Assembly: GCF_000620785.1 (NCBI RefSeq)
Contig: NZ_JIAI01000013.1
Coordinates: forward strand, 1 to 64,000
DNA from: Actinospineispora acaciae DSM 45401
Lineage (GTDB): Bacteria > Actinomycetota > Actinomycetes > Mycobacteriales > Pseudonocardiaceae
DNA length: 64,000 bases
Direction of reading: 5' to 3'
Shown here: piece by piece, positions 57,384 through 64,000 of the stretch
Position numbering within the stretch: position 1 is the stretch's first letter
Layout of the letters: every line of letters begins with the position of its first letter
Program-made: the position numbers and the translations under genes
The notes under the pieces: generated by a model
Seen by the model: only the letters and a program-made list of their open reading frames with translations
Databases searched by the model: none
Told to the model about the DNA's origin: nothing

Positions 57384-57426
57384 TTGACGCAGCCCACTCG
57401 GACTCATTACTTTCGTTCTACAGAAA
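57384..57426 (+). promoter_or_regulatory. Candidate promoter and operator of the hyi operon
   Basis: TTGACG (57384-57389) and TACTTT (57408-57413) with an 18-bp spacer; TTTCGTTCTACAGAAA (57411-57426) is an imperfect repeat with perfect TTCT-AC-AGAA core covering the -10/+1 area. GTG start of hyi follows at 57463. Pattern only. Confidence 0.45.
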
Positions 57427-57462
57427 CTTACATCCACGATACGGAAAGTAGATGGTTCCGCC

Positions 57463-58293
57463 GTGAGTCCCCGGTACGAGGCCAACCTGTCGATGCTGTT
57501 CACCGAGCTGCCGCTGTTGGAGCGGCCGGCCGCCGCCGCGGCCGCCGGGTTCTCCGCCGTGGAGTTCTGGTGGCCGTTCCCGGTCGCGGTGCCGGCCGAC
57601 CGGGAGGTGGACGCGTTCGTCGCGGCGGTCACGGACGCGGGCGTCCAGCTCGCCGGGCTGAACTTCTTCGCCGGTGACATGCCCGGCGGCGACCGGGGCG
57701 TGGTCTCCTGGCCCAAGCGCAGCGCGGAGTTCCGGGACAACGTCGACGTCACCATCGGCATCGGGGAGCGGCTGGGCTGCCGGGCGTTCAACGCGCTCTA
57801 CGGCAACCGGATCGAGGGCGCCGACCCGCACGAGCAGGACGAGCTCGCGGCGATCAACCTCGCCCTGGCCGGCCGCGCGGCCTCCCGCATCGGCGGGACC
57901 GTGCTGGTCGAGCCGGTGAGCGGCGCGCCGCGCTACCCGCTGCGCACGGCGGCCGACGCCATCGGCGTCATCGACCGGGTCGCCGAGCAGGCCGACGTGC
58001 GCAACGTCGGCTTCCTCTGCGACCTCTACCACCTCGCGGTCAACGGCGACGACCTGGACAAGGTGATCGCCCGCTACGGCGACCGGGTCGCGCACGTCCA
58101 GATCGCCGACGCCCCCGGCCGGGGCGAGCCAGGCACCGGCGAGCTGGCCCTGTCCCGCTACCTGGGTGACCTCGAAGCGCGCGGCTACCGCGGCTGGGTA
58201 GGCCTGGAGTACAAGCCCGCCAACGGCACCGAGCCCGGCCTGGCCTGGCTCCCCCGCGACCGCCGCGCCGCCGCACCTGTGGACAACCCGTGA
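57463..58293 (+). CDS. hyi: Hydroxypyruvate isomerase
   Basis: 276-residue TIM-barrel enzyme of the xylose-isomerase-like family. EFWWPFPV, LNFFAGDMPGGDRG, VLVEPVSG (metal Glu), CDLYHLAVNGDD and GLEYKPANGTEPGL (second Glu) all match Hyi. Interconverts hydroxypyruvate and tartronate semialdehyde. GTG start. The gene ends D-N-P-stop in the 69-bp module. Confidence 0.93.
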   Translation: MSPRYEANLSMLFTELPLLERPAAAAAAGFSAVEFWWPFPVAVPADREVDAFVAAVTDAGVQLAGLNFFAGDMPGGDRGVVSWPKRSAEFRDNVDVTIGIGERLGCRAFNALYGNRIEGADPHEQDELAAINLALAGRAASRIGGTVLVEPVSGAPRYPLRTAADAIGVIDRVAEQADVRNVGFLCDLYHLAVNGDDLDKVIARYGDRVAHVQIADAPGRGEPGTGELALSRYLGDLEARGYRGWVGLEYKPANGTEPGLAWLPRDRRAAAPVDNP

Positions 58294-58349
58294 GTGGTAA
58301 GCGGTGCTATGGCACCGTTTACCACTCACGGGTTCTGACCAGGGAGGAT
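58281..58349 (+). repeat. 69-bp stop/hairpin/ribosome-binding-site module, copy 5 of the family
   Basis: Between hyi and garR. Arms 58285-58307 and 58312-58334 are 23 bp with one G-U-compatible position; loop TATG. Begins GGACAACCCGTGA (hyi ends D-N-P-stop) and ends GACCAGGGAGGAT before GC-ATG of the next gene. Same orientation and spacing as copy 4, in the opposite operon. Confidence 0.88.
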
Positions 58350-58351
58350 GC

Positions 58352-59233
58352 ATGACGACCATTGGGTTCATCGGGCTGGGGATCATGGGTGCGCCGATGT
58401 CGGTGCACCTGGTCAAGGCCGGGTTCACGGTTAACGGGTTCAATCGGACGGCGGCCAAGGCGGCTCCGCTGGTCGAAGCCGGCGGGCGCGCGGCGGGGTC
58501 GATCGCGGACGCGGTGGCGGACGCGGACGTGGTGGCGGTGATGGTGCCGGACTCGCCGGACGTGCGCGCGGTGCTGGCCGGCGAGGGCGGGGTGTTCGAG
58601 AACGCCAAGCCGGGCGCGCTGATCATCGATTTTTCCAGCATCCGGCCGGACGTCACGAAGGAGCTGGCGGAGCAGGCCCACGTCAACGGGTTGCGGATGT
58701 TGGATGCGCCGGTCTCCGGGGGTGAGGCGGGCGCGCGCAACGCCGCGTTGTCGATCATGGTCGGGGGCGCGGCGGAGGACTTCGAGGCGGCGCGGCCGGT
58801 GTTCGACGCGGTCGGCAAGACGGTGGTGCACGTCGGGCCGAGCGGTTCCGGGCAGACGGTCAAGGCGGCGAACCAGCTGATCGTGGCCAGCAACATCCAG
58901 GCGCTGGCCGAGGCGGTGGTGTTCCTGCGCGCCTACGGCGTCGATCTGGAGGCCGCCCTGGAGGTGCTCGGCGGTGGGCTGGCCGGCTCGGCGGTGCTCA
59001 CCCAGAAGAAGGGCAACATGCTGGAGAACACCTTCCAGCCGGGCTTCCGCATCGAGCTGCACCACAAGGACCTGGGCATCGTGACCAGTGCCGCCCGTGA
59101 GGCCGGCGTGGTGCTGCCGGCCGGCGCGCTGGTCGCCCAGTTGATGGCATCGGCGCTCGCCGTCGGCGACGGCGGGCTGGACCACTCGGCGCTGCTGCGC
59201 GGCGTCGAACGCCTCTCCGGCACGAACACGTAG
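58352..59233 (+). CDS. glxR: Tartronate semialdehyde reductase (2-hydroxy-3-oxopropionate reductase)
   Basis: 293-residue beta-hydroxyacid dehydrogenase: IGFIGLGIMGAPMSVHLVKAGF binds NAD(P); LDAPVSGGEAGARNAALSIMVGG binds substrate; GSGQTVKAANQLIVASN has the catalytic Lys. Reduces tartronate semialdehyde to glycerate after Gcl. Ribosome-binding site comes from the repeat module. Starts 58 bp after the hyi stop. Confidence 0.95.
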   Translation: MTTIGFIGLGIMGAPMSVHLVKAGFTVNGFNRTAAKAAPLVEAGGRAAGSIADAVADADVVAVMVPDSPDVRAVLAGEGGVFENAKPGALIIDFSSIRPDVTKELAEQAHVNGLRMLDAPVSGGEAGARNAALSIMVGGAAEDFEAARPVFDAVGKTVVHVGPSGSGQTVKAANQLIVASNIQALAEAVVFLRAYGVDLEAALEVLGGGLAGSAVLTQKKGNMLENTFQPGFRIELHHKDLGIVTSAAREAGVVLPAGALVAQLMASALAVGDGGLDHSALLRGVERLSGTNT

Positions 59234-59247
59234 GAAAGGACTCCGTC

Positions 59248-61023
59248 ATGGCACGAATGCGAGCTGTGGACGCGGCGGTCGCGATTCTGGAGCGCGAGGG
59301 CGCCACCCAGGCGTTCGGCGTCCCGGGCGCGGCGATCAACCCGTTCTACTCGGCGATGAAGGCGCACGGCGGCATCCGCCACGTGCTGGCCCGCCACGTC
59401 GAGGGCGCCTCGCACATGGCGGAGGGCTACACGCGGGCGCGCGCCGGCAACATCGGGGTGTGCATCGGGACGTCAGGGCCGGCCGGCACCGACATGGTCA
59501 CCGGGCTGTACTCGGCGACGGCCGACTCGATCCCGATCCTGTGCATCACCGGCCAGGCGCCGCGCTCGCGGCTGCACAAGGAGGACTTCCAGGCCGTCGA
59601 CATCACCGCCATCGCCAAGCCGGTGACGAAGATGGCGATGACCGTCCTGGAGCCCGCCCAGGTGCCCGGCGCGTTCCAGCAGGCCTTCCACCTGATGCGC
59701 TCCGGCCGCCCCGGCCCGGTGCTCATCGACCTGCCGCTGGACGTCCAACTGTCCGAGATCGAGTTCGACCCGGACACCTACCAGCCACTGCCGGTCTACA
59801 AACCGGCCGCGACCCGCGCCCAGGCGGAGAAGGCGATGGACCTGCTGGCCAGCGCGCAGCACCCGGTGATCGTGGCCGGCGGCGGCATCGTCAACGCCGA
59901 CGCGGCCGACCTGCTGGTGTCGTTCGCCGAGGTCACCGGCGTCCCGGTGATCCCGACCCTGATGGGCTGGGGCACCATCCCGGACGACCATCCGCTGATG
60001 GCCGGCATGGCCGGGCTGCAGACCGCGCACCGCCACGGCAACGCCACCCTGCTGGAGTCCGACCTGGTGCTCGGCATCGGCAACCGGTGGGCGAACCGGC
60101 ACACCGGCGGACTGGAGACGTATACAAAAGGCCGCAGGTTCGTGCACGTCGACATCGAGCCGACCCAGATCGGCCGGGTGTTCGCGCCGGACTACGGCAT
60201 CGTGTCCGACGCGCACGCCGCGCTGTCGCTGCTGGTCGAGGTGGCGCACGCGCGCAAGGGCGAGGGCCGGCTGCCGGACTGGTCGGGATGGTCGGCGGCC
60301 TGCCTGGAGCGCAAGCGGACCATGCACCGCCGCACCCACTTCGACGACACCCCGGTCAAGCCGCAGCGGGTGTACGAAGAGATGAACAAGGCGTTCGGGC
60401 GGGACGTCCGCTACGTCAGCTCGATCGGGCTGTCCCAGATCGCCGCCGCCCAGTTCCTGCACGTGTACGGCCCGCGCCGGTGGATCAACTGCGGGCAGGC
60501 CGGGCCGCTGGGCTGGACCGCGCCCGCCGCGCTGGGCGTGGTCGCGGCCGACCCGGACACCCCGGTGGTGGCGCTGTCCGGCGACTACGACTTCCAGTTC
60601 CTGATCGAGGAGCTGGCCGTCGGCGCCCAGTTCCACCTGCCGTACCTGCACGTGCTGGTGAACAACGCCTACCTCGGGCTGATCCGCCAGGCGCAGCGCC
60701 AGTTCGACATGGACTACGCGGTGCAGCTGTCCTTCGAGAACATCAACGCCCCCGAGACCGGCGGCTACGGGGTGGACCACGTCCGGGTCGCCGAGGGCCT
60801 GGGCTGCAAGGCCATCCGGGTGACCGAGCCCGACGGGATCGCCGACGCGTTCGCCGAGGCCCGCCGCCTGATGGCCGAGCACCGGGTCCCGGTCGTGGTG
60901 GAGATCGTCCTGGAGCGGATCACGAACATCGCGATGGGCACGGAGTTGGACAACGTCACCGAGTTCGAGCCGCTCGCCACCACACCGGAGGACGCCCCCA
61001 CGGCCGTGGGCATGATGACGTAG
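59248..61023 (+). CDS. gcl: Glyoxylate carboligase (tartronate semialdehyde synthase)
   Basis: 591-residue ThDP enzyme. Gcl lacks the usual ThDP-activating Glu and has Val51; here position 51 is Val in ARHVEGASHMAEGY. FQAVDITAIAKPVTKMA, GQAGPLGWTAPAALGV and GDYDFQFLIEELAVGAQ (ThDP motif) follow. Joins two glyoxylate molecules, releasing CO2, to tartronate semialdehyde. AAAGGA upstream of the ATG; overlaps allB by one base. Confidence 0.98.
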   Translation: MARMRAVDAAVAILEREGATQAFGVPGAAINPFYSAMKAHGGIRHVLARHVEGASHMAEGYTRARAGNIGVCIGTSGPAGTDMVTGLYSATADSIPILCITGQAPRSRLHKEDFQAVDITAIAKPVTKMAMTVLEPAQVPGAFQQAFHLMRSGRPGPVLIDLPLDVQLSEIEFDPDTYQPLPVYKPAATRAQAEKAMDLLASAQHPVIVAGGGIVNADAADLLVSFAEVTGVPVIPTLMGWGTIPDDHPLMAGMAGLQTAHRHGNATLLESDLVLGIGNRWANRHTGGLETYTKGRRFVHVDIEPTQIGRVFAPDYGIVSDAHAALSLLVEVAHARKGEGRLPDWSGWSAACLERKRTMHRRTHFDDTPVKPQRVYEEMNKAFGRDVRYVSSIGLSQIAAAQFLHVYGPRRWINCGQAGPLGWTAPAALGVVAADPDTPVVALSGDYDFQFLIEELAVGAQFHLPYLHVLVNNAYLGLIRQAQRQFDMDYAVQLSFENINAPETGGYGVDHVRVAEGLGCKAIRVTEPDGIADAFAEARRLMAEHRVPVVVEIVLERITNIAMGTELDNVTEFEPLATTPEDAPTAVGMMT

Positions 61024-62360
61024 TGGAACTCGTGGTACGGGCGGCCAGGGTGGTCGCGGACGATGCCATAGTGGCGCGTCAGGTCGGGGTGGCGGACGGG
61101 CGGATCGTGGCCGTCGAGCCGCTGGACGGGCCGCCACTGGACGCCGCCGAGACGCTCACCCTGGCCGAGGACGAGGTGCTGCTGCCCGGGCTGGTGGACG
61201 CGCACGTGCACGTCAACGAGCCCGGGCGCACCGAGTGGGAGGGGTTCGCCACCGCCACCAGGGCGGCCGCCGCCGGCGGGGTGACCACGCTGGTGGACAT
61301 GCCGCTGAACAGCATCCCGCCGACGGTGGACGTCGCCGCGCTCGATACGAAACGCAAGGCGGCGGCCGACGCCGGGCTGGCCGTGGACGTCGGGTTCTGG
61401 GGCGGCGCGGTGCCCGGAAACCTGGCCGAGCTGCGCGGGCTGCACGAGGCCGGGGTGTTCGGCTTCAAGTGCTTCCTGCTGCCGTCCGGGGTGGACGAGT
61501 TCCCGCCGCTGCCACCCGACGAGCTGCCCGCCGTGATGGCCGAGATCGCCCGGCTCGGCTCGCTGCTGATCGTGCACGCCGAGGACTGCACGGTGATCGA
61601 CAACGCCCCGCCCGCGCACGGTACCCGGTACGCCGACTTCCTGGCCTCCCGGCCGCGCGACGCGGAGAACCGGGCGATCGCCCAGGTCATCGACGCGGCT
61701 CGCACGAGCGGCGCGCGGGTGCACGTGCTGCACCTGTCGTCCTCGGACGCGCTGCCGGCGATCCGGGCGGCCCGCCGCGACGGCGTGTCGATCACCGCCG
61801 AGACCTGCCCGCACTACCTGTACTTCGCCGCCGAGGACGTCCCCGACGGCCAGACCCAGTACAAGTGCTGCCCACCGATCCGGGAGGCAGCCAACCGCCA
61901 GCGGCTCTGGGACGGCCTGCGCGACGGCGACATCGACGCGATCGTCTCCGACCACTCGCCGTGCACCCCGGACCTCAAGCACCTCGACGCCGGCGACTTC
62001 GGCACCGCCTGGGGCGGCATCGCGTCCCTGCAGCTCGGCCTGCCCGCCATCTGGACCCAGGCGCGCCGCCGTGGCCACACCCTGCCCGACCTCGCCCGCT
62101 GGATGGCTCGGCGGCCGGCCGAGATCGCCGGCGTCCCCCGCAAGGGCGCCATCAAGGTCGGCAACGACGCCGACTTCTGCGTCTTCGCCCCCGACCAGCA
62201 GTTCGTCGTCGACCCCACCGCCCTCCACCACCGCCACCCCCTCACCCCGTACGCCAACCACCGCCTCACAGGCACCGTCCGCACCACCTACCTCCGAGGC
62301 ACCCCCACCCCCGCGCCCGCCCGCCTGCTCACCCGCGAGTCGGGGATTTCATCAGGGTGA
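61023..62360 (+). CDS. allB: Allantoinase
   Basis: 445-residue amidohydrolase. Metal HxH in LVDAHVHVNEPGRTEWEG, the carboxylated Lys in GFKCFLLPSGVDEFP, IVHAEDC, SAETCPHYL-like ITAETCPHYLYFA and SDHSPCTPDLK; all are allantoinase rather than hydantoinase features. Hydrolyses allantoin to allantoate. GTG start overlaps the gcl stop. The stop lies in a 22-bp tandem duplication. Confidence 0.96.
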   Translation: MELVVRAARVVADDAIVARQVGVADGRIVAVEPLDGPPLDAAETLTLAEDEVLLPGLVDAHVHVNEPGRTEWEGFATATRAAAAGGVTTLVDMPLNSIPPTVDVAALDTKRKAAADAGLAVDVGFWGGAVPGNLAELRGLHEAGVFGFKCFLLPSGVDEFPPLPPDELPAVMAEIARLGSLLIVHAEDCTVIDNAPPAHGTRYADFLASRPRDAENRAIAQVIDAARTSGARVHVLHLSSSDALPAIRAARRDGVSITAETCPHYLYFAAEDVPDGQTQYKCCPPIREAANRQRLWDGLRDGDIDAIVSDHSPCTPDLKHLDAGDFGTAWGGIASLQLGLPAIWTQARRRGHTLPDLARWMARRPAEIAGVPRKGAIKVGNDADFCVFAPDQQFVVDPTALHHRHPLTPYANHRLTGTVRTTYLRGTPTPAPARLLTRESGISSG

Positions 62361-62377
62361 GTCGGGGATTTCGTCAG
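62337..62377 (+). repeat. 22-bp tandem duplication at the allantoinase stop
   Basis: GAGTCGGGGATTTCATCAG (62337-62355) recurs as GAGTCGGGGATTTCGTCAG (62359-62377), period 22, one mismatch. The TGA (62358-62360) lies between the two units. As at 9901-9935, a small duplication has formed just at a gene end. Confidence 0.75.
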
Positions 62378-62396
62378 ACGCCGCGAAGGAGCCACC

Positions 62397-63548
62397 ATGA
62401 CCGACCCGTCCCTCCCGGAGTTCGCCCGCCTCGTGGACCTGGCGTCGCGCCGGCTCGGCGGTGGCGTGGTCGCGGCTAACGACGAGCTGTTCGCCGAGCG
62501 GGAGAACCTGATCAAGCCGGAGGCGCCGACGCACAGCGCCGCCACGTTCGGCCACAAGGGCCAGGTGTACGACGGCTGGGAGACCCGCAGGCGCCGCGAG
62601 CCGGGGTTCGACTGGGCGATCGTGCGCCTCGGCGTGCCCGGGGTGGTGCGCGGCGTGGTGGTGGACACCGCGTTCTTCACCGGCAACTACCCGCCGGAGG
62701 TCTCCGTCGAGGGCCTCGCGGTGGACGGCTACCCCTCAGCGGCCGAGCTGGCCGACGCCGACTGGTTCCCGCTGCTCGGGCGGGTCGGCGTCAAGGGCGA
62801 CGCCCGCAACCCGTTCGCCGTCGAGCAGGAGAGGTACGTCACGCACGTGCGGCTGTGCCTGTACCCGGACGGCGGGGTGGCACGGCTGCGGGTGCACGGC
62901 GAGCCGGTTGCCGACCCCCGGTTCCTGTCCGCCGGCGCGCTCGACCTGGCCGCGCTGGAGAACGGCGCCGACGTGGTGGACTGCAGCAACATGTTCTACT
63001 CCTCGCCGCGCAACCTGATCTCGCCCGGGCTGACCAGGACGATGGGCGAGGGCTGGGAGACCGCGCGCCGCCGCGACGACGGCAACGACCACGTCGAGCT
63101 GCGGCTGGCCGGCCCGGGCGTGGTGCGCCAGGCCGAGCTGGACACCAGCCACTTCGTCGGCAACGCCCCGGGCTGGGCCACCCTGCGCGGCCGGGACGCG
63201 CGCGCCGCCGCGCCGGACGCCTGGGTCGAGCTGCTCCCCCGCCAGCGGCTGCAGCCCGACACCCGGCACCGCTTCCGGCTGCCGTCCCACCCGGAGGTCA
63301 CGCACGTTCGGCTGGACGTCTACCCGGACGGCGGGATGGCCAGGCTGCGGCTGTGGGGCGAGCTGTCCGAGCCCGGCCGCGACGAGCTGACCGCGCGCTG
63401 GTTCGACCTGCTGCCCGCCGAGCTGGCCGGCCGGATCCTGGTCGCCGAGGCGGGTGTCCCGGTCGAACGGGCGGCCGAGCTGGTGGCCGCGCGCCCGTTC
63501 GCGCCCGGCGAGCTGCCCCCGGAGGTGCGCGGCCTCGCCCTGGGTTGA
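62397..63548 (+). CDS. alc: Allantoicase
   Basis: 383-residue bimodular protein with two homologous jelly-roll halves: GHKGQVYDGWETRRRREPGFDWAIVRLG in the first and MGEGWETARRRDDGNDHVELRL in the second; HVRLCLYPDGGVARLRVHGE and HVRLDVYPDGGMARLRLWGE close each half. Hydrolyses allantoate to ureidoglycolate and urea. GGAG upstream of the ATG. Last gene of the recognised purine operon. Confidence 0.96.
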   Translation: MTDPSLPEFARLVDLASRRLGGGVVAANDELFAERENLIKPEAPTHSAATFGHKGQVYDGWETRRRREPGFDWAIVRLGVPGVVRGVVVDTAFFTGNYPPEVSVEGLAVDGYPSAAELADADWFPLLGRVGVKGDARNPFAVEQERYVTHVRLCLYPDGGVARLRVHGEPVADPRFLSAGALDLAALENGADVVDCSNMFYSSPRNLISPGLTRTMGEGWETARRRDDGNDHVELRLAGPGVVRQAELDTSHFVGNAPGWATLRGRDARAAAPDAWVELLPRQRLQPDTRHRFRLPSHPEVTHVRLDVYPDGGMARLRLWGELSEPGRDELTARWFDLLPAELAGRILVAEAGVPVERAAELVAARPFAPGELPPEVRGLALG

Positions 63549-63574
63549 CCCGCGCTGTCGTAGCGTGGGCGCCG

Positions 63575-64000
63575 TGCGGTTGTCGGTGCTGGACACCTCG
63601 CCGATCGTGAGCGGCTCCACGGCGCGCGAGGCGCTGGGCAACAGCGTCGACCTTGCGCGCTGGGCCGAGCGGCTGGGCTACCACCGGTACTGGGTGGCGG
63701 AGCACCACGGCATGCCCGGCGTGGCGAGCGCGGCGCCCGCCGTGCTGGTCGGCCGGCTCGCGGCGGCCACCTCGCGGATCCGGGTGGGCGCCGGCGGCGT
63801 GCTGTTGCGCAACCACACGCCGATCGTGGTCGCCGAGCAGTTCGGCACCCTGGAGGCCCTCCACCCCGGCCGGATCGATCTCGGCATCGGCCGGTCGATC
63901 GGCGGCCGCGCGCAGACCGCCGACCTGGTGCGCGGCCGGAGCGAGCCGGCCTCGGCGAGCTTCCCGGAACGGCTCGACGAGCTGCTCGGCCACTTCACAC
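63575..64000 (+). CDS. LLM-class flavin oxidoreductase, N-terminal part (runs off the window)
   Basis: 142 codons from a GTG, open to the window edge. RLSVLDTSPIVSG, LARWAERLGYHRYWVAEHHG, VGAGGVLLRNHTPIVVAEQ and HPGRIDLGIGRS match the MsnO8-type luciferase-like monooxygenases. It starts 27 bp after the allantoicase stop, so it may be cotranscribed, but the family is not a known purine enzyme. Confidence 0.85.

Larger units (their letters stand above)
56991..57462. promoter_or_regulatory. 472-bp divergent control region of the two purine operons
   Basis: The longest gene-free stretch in the window. It holds two GGAAA-N4-TTTCC type boxes (57244-57278), a promoter-like TTGACG...TACTTT towards hyi (57384-57413) and an overlapping inverted repeat. 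No regulator gene is adjacent. The rest (56991-57230) shows no clear signal. Confidence 0.6.

Noticed and set aside
11143..58334. Hairpins as ends of insertion sequences
   Set aside because: No transposase or target duplication beside any copy; arms are adjacent rather than kilobases apart. Treated as a hairpin family instead.
61023..62360. Dihydropyrimidinase/hydantoinase as identity of the amidohydrolase
   Set aside because: Sequence motifs (HVHVNEPGRTEWEG, GFKCFLLPSGVDEFP) and position next to allantoicase and gcl point to allantoinase.
1..64000. tRNA, rRNA, riboswitch or prophage/integrase features
   Set aside because: Looked for CCA-ending cloverleaves, conserved rRNA stretches and integrase motifs; none recognised.

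Overview
The window is a very GC-rich actinobacterial chromosome segment with tightly packed genes, many ATGA/GTGA/TGATG stop-start overlaps and frequent GTG starts. A LysX-type lysyl-tRNA synthetase/lysyl-lipid synthase fusion, an F420-type luciferase-like oxidoreductase, many FCD-GntR and TetR regulators and a KstR-like box fit a Pseudonocardiales-like organism. The genus cannot be fixed from sequence alone. I saw no rRNA, tRNA, CRISPR array, transposase or integrase; the window looks like ordinary chromosome rich in catabolic accessory operons.

Layout. 1-5 kb: a Rid-family protein divergent from a TetR regulator, then a minus-strand run holding a two-component system followed by three enzymes of 3-hydroxyanthranilate meta-cleavage (dioxygenase, ACMS decarboxylase, 2-aminomuconate-deaminase-like RidA). 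5-11 kb: lysX, a membrane-anchored Ag85-like esterase and a DUF418-type membrane protein. 11-25 kb: an uncharacterised CoA-dependent catabolic cluster with an FCD-GntR regulator, SDR, ADP-forming acyl-CoA synthetase, citryl-CoA-lyase-like enzyme, luciferase-like oxidoreductase, double-hotdog hydratase, NitT/TauT-type ABC transporter and ketopantoate-reductase-like enzyme. A second GntR, a TcuA-like flavoprotein and an isopropylmalate/tartrate-dehydrogenase-like enzyme follow. 25-38 kb: mixed functions (defective SDR, UspA, GlxA-type regulator and MFS, EamA, a decayed S33 peptidase, TrmB-like regulator and sulfite-oxidase-like enzyme, DHA2 MFS with Lrp regulator, TetR, small membrane proteins).

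38-46 kb: a PAPS and sulfotransfer module. A TetR diverges from cysQ-cysD-cysNC, followed by a DUF1214 protein, a sulfotransferase and an SDR. A shared operator-like sequence lies in front of both the TetR gene and the sulfotransferase operon. 46-64 kb: a near-complete purine degradation locus. The minus operon carries a permease-OHCU decarboxylase fusion, uraD, uraH, urate oxidase, xanthine dehydrogenase FAD and 2Fe-2S subunits, a guanine/8-oxoguanine deaminase, the xanthine dehydrogenase Mo subunit and an AtzF-C-terminal-like protein. The divergent plus operon carries hyi, tartronate semialdehyde reductase, gcl, allantoinase and allantoicase. Together they would take guanine, xanthine or urate to allantoin, then to glyoxylate and glycerate; ureidoglycolate and urea handling are not in view.

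The most unusual signal is a dispersed family of five hairpins built on CCCGTGAGTGG / CCACTCACGGG at 11.1, 21.3, 23.7, 54.5 and 58.3 kb. Two copies sit between convergent genes. Two others form a 69-bp module, 64 of 69 positions identical, inside the two divergent purine operons; there each copy supplies the last codons and stop of the upstream gene and the Shine-Dalgarno of the downstream gene.
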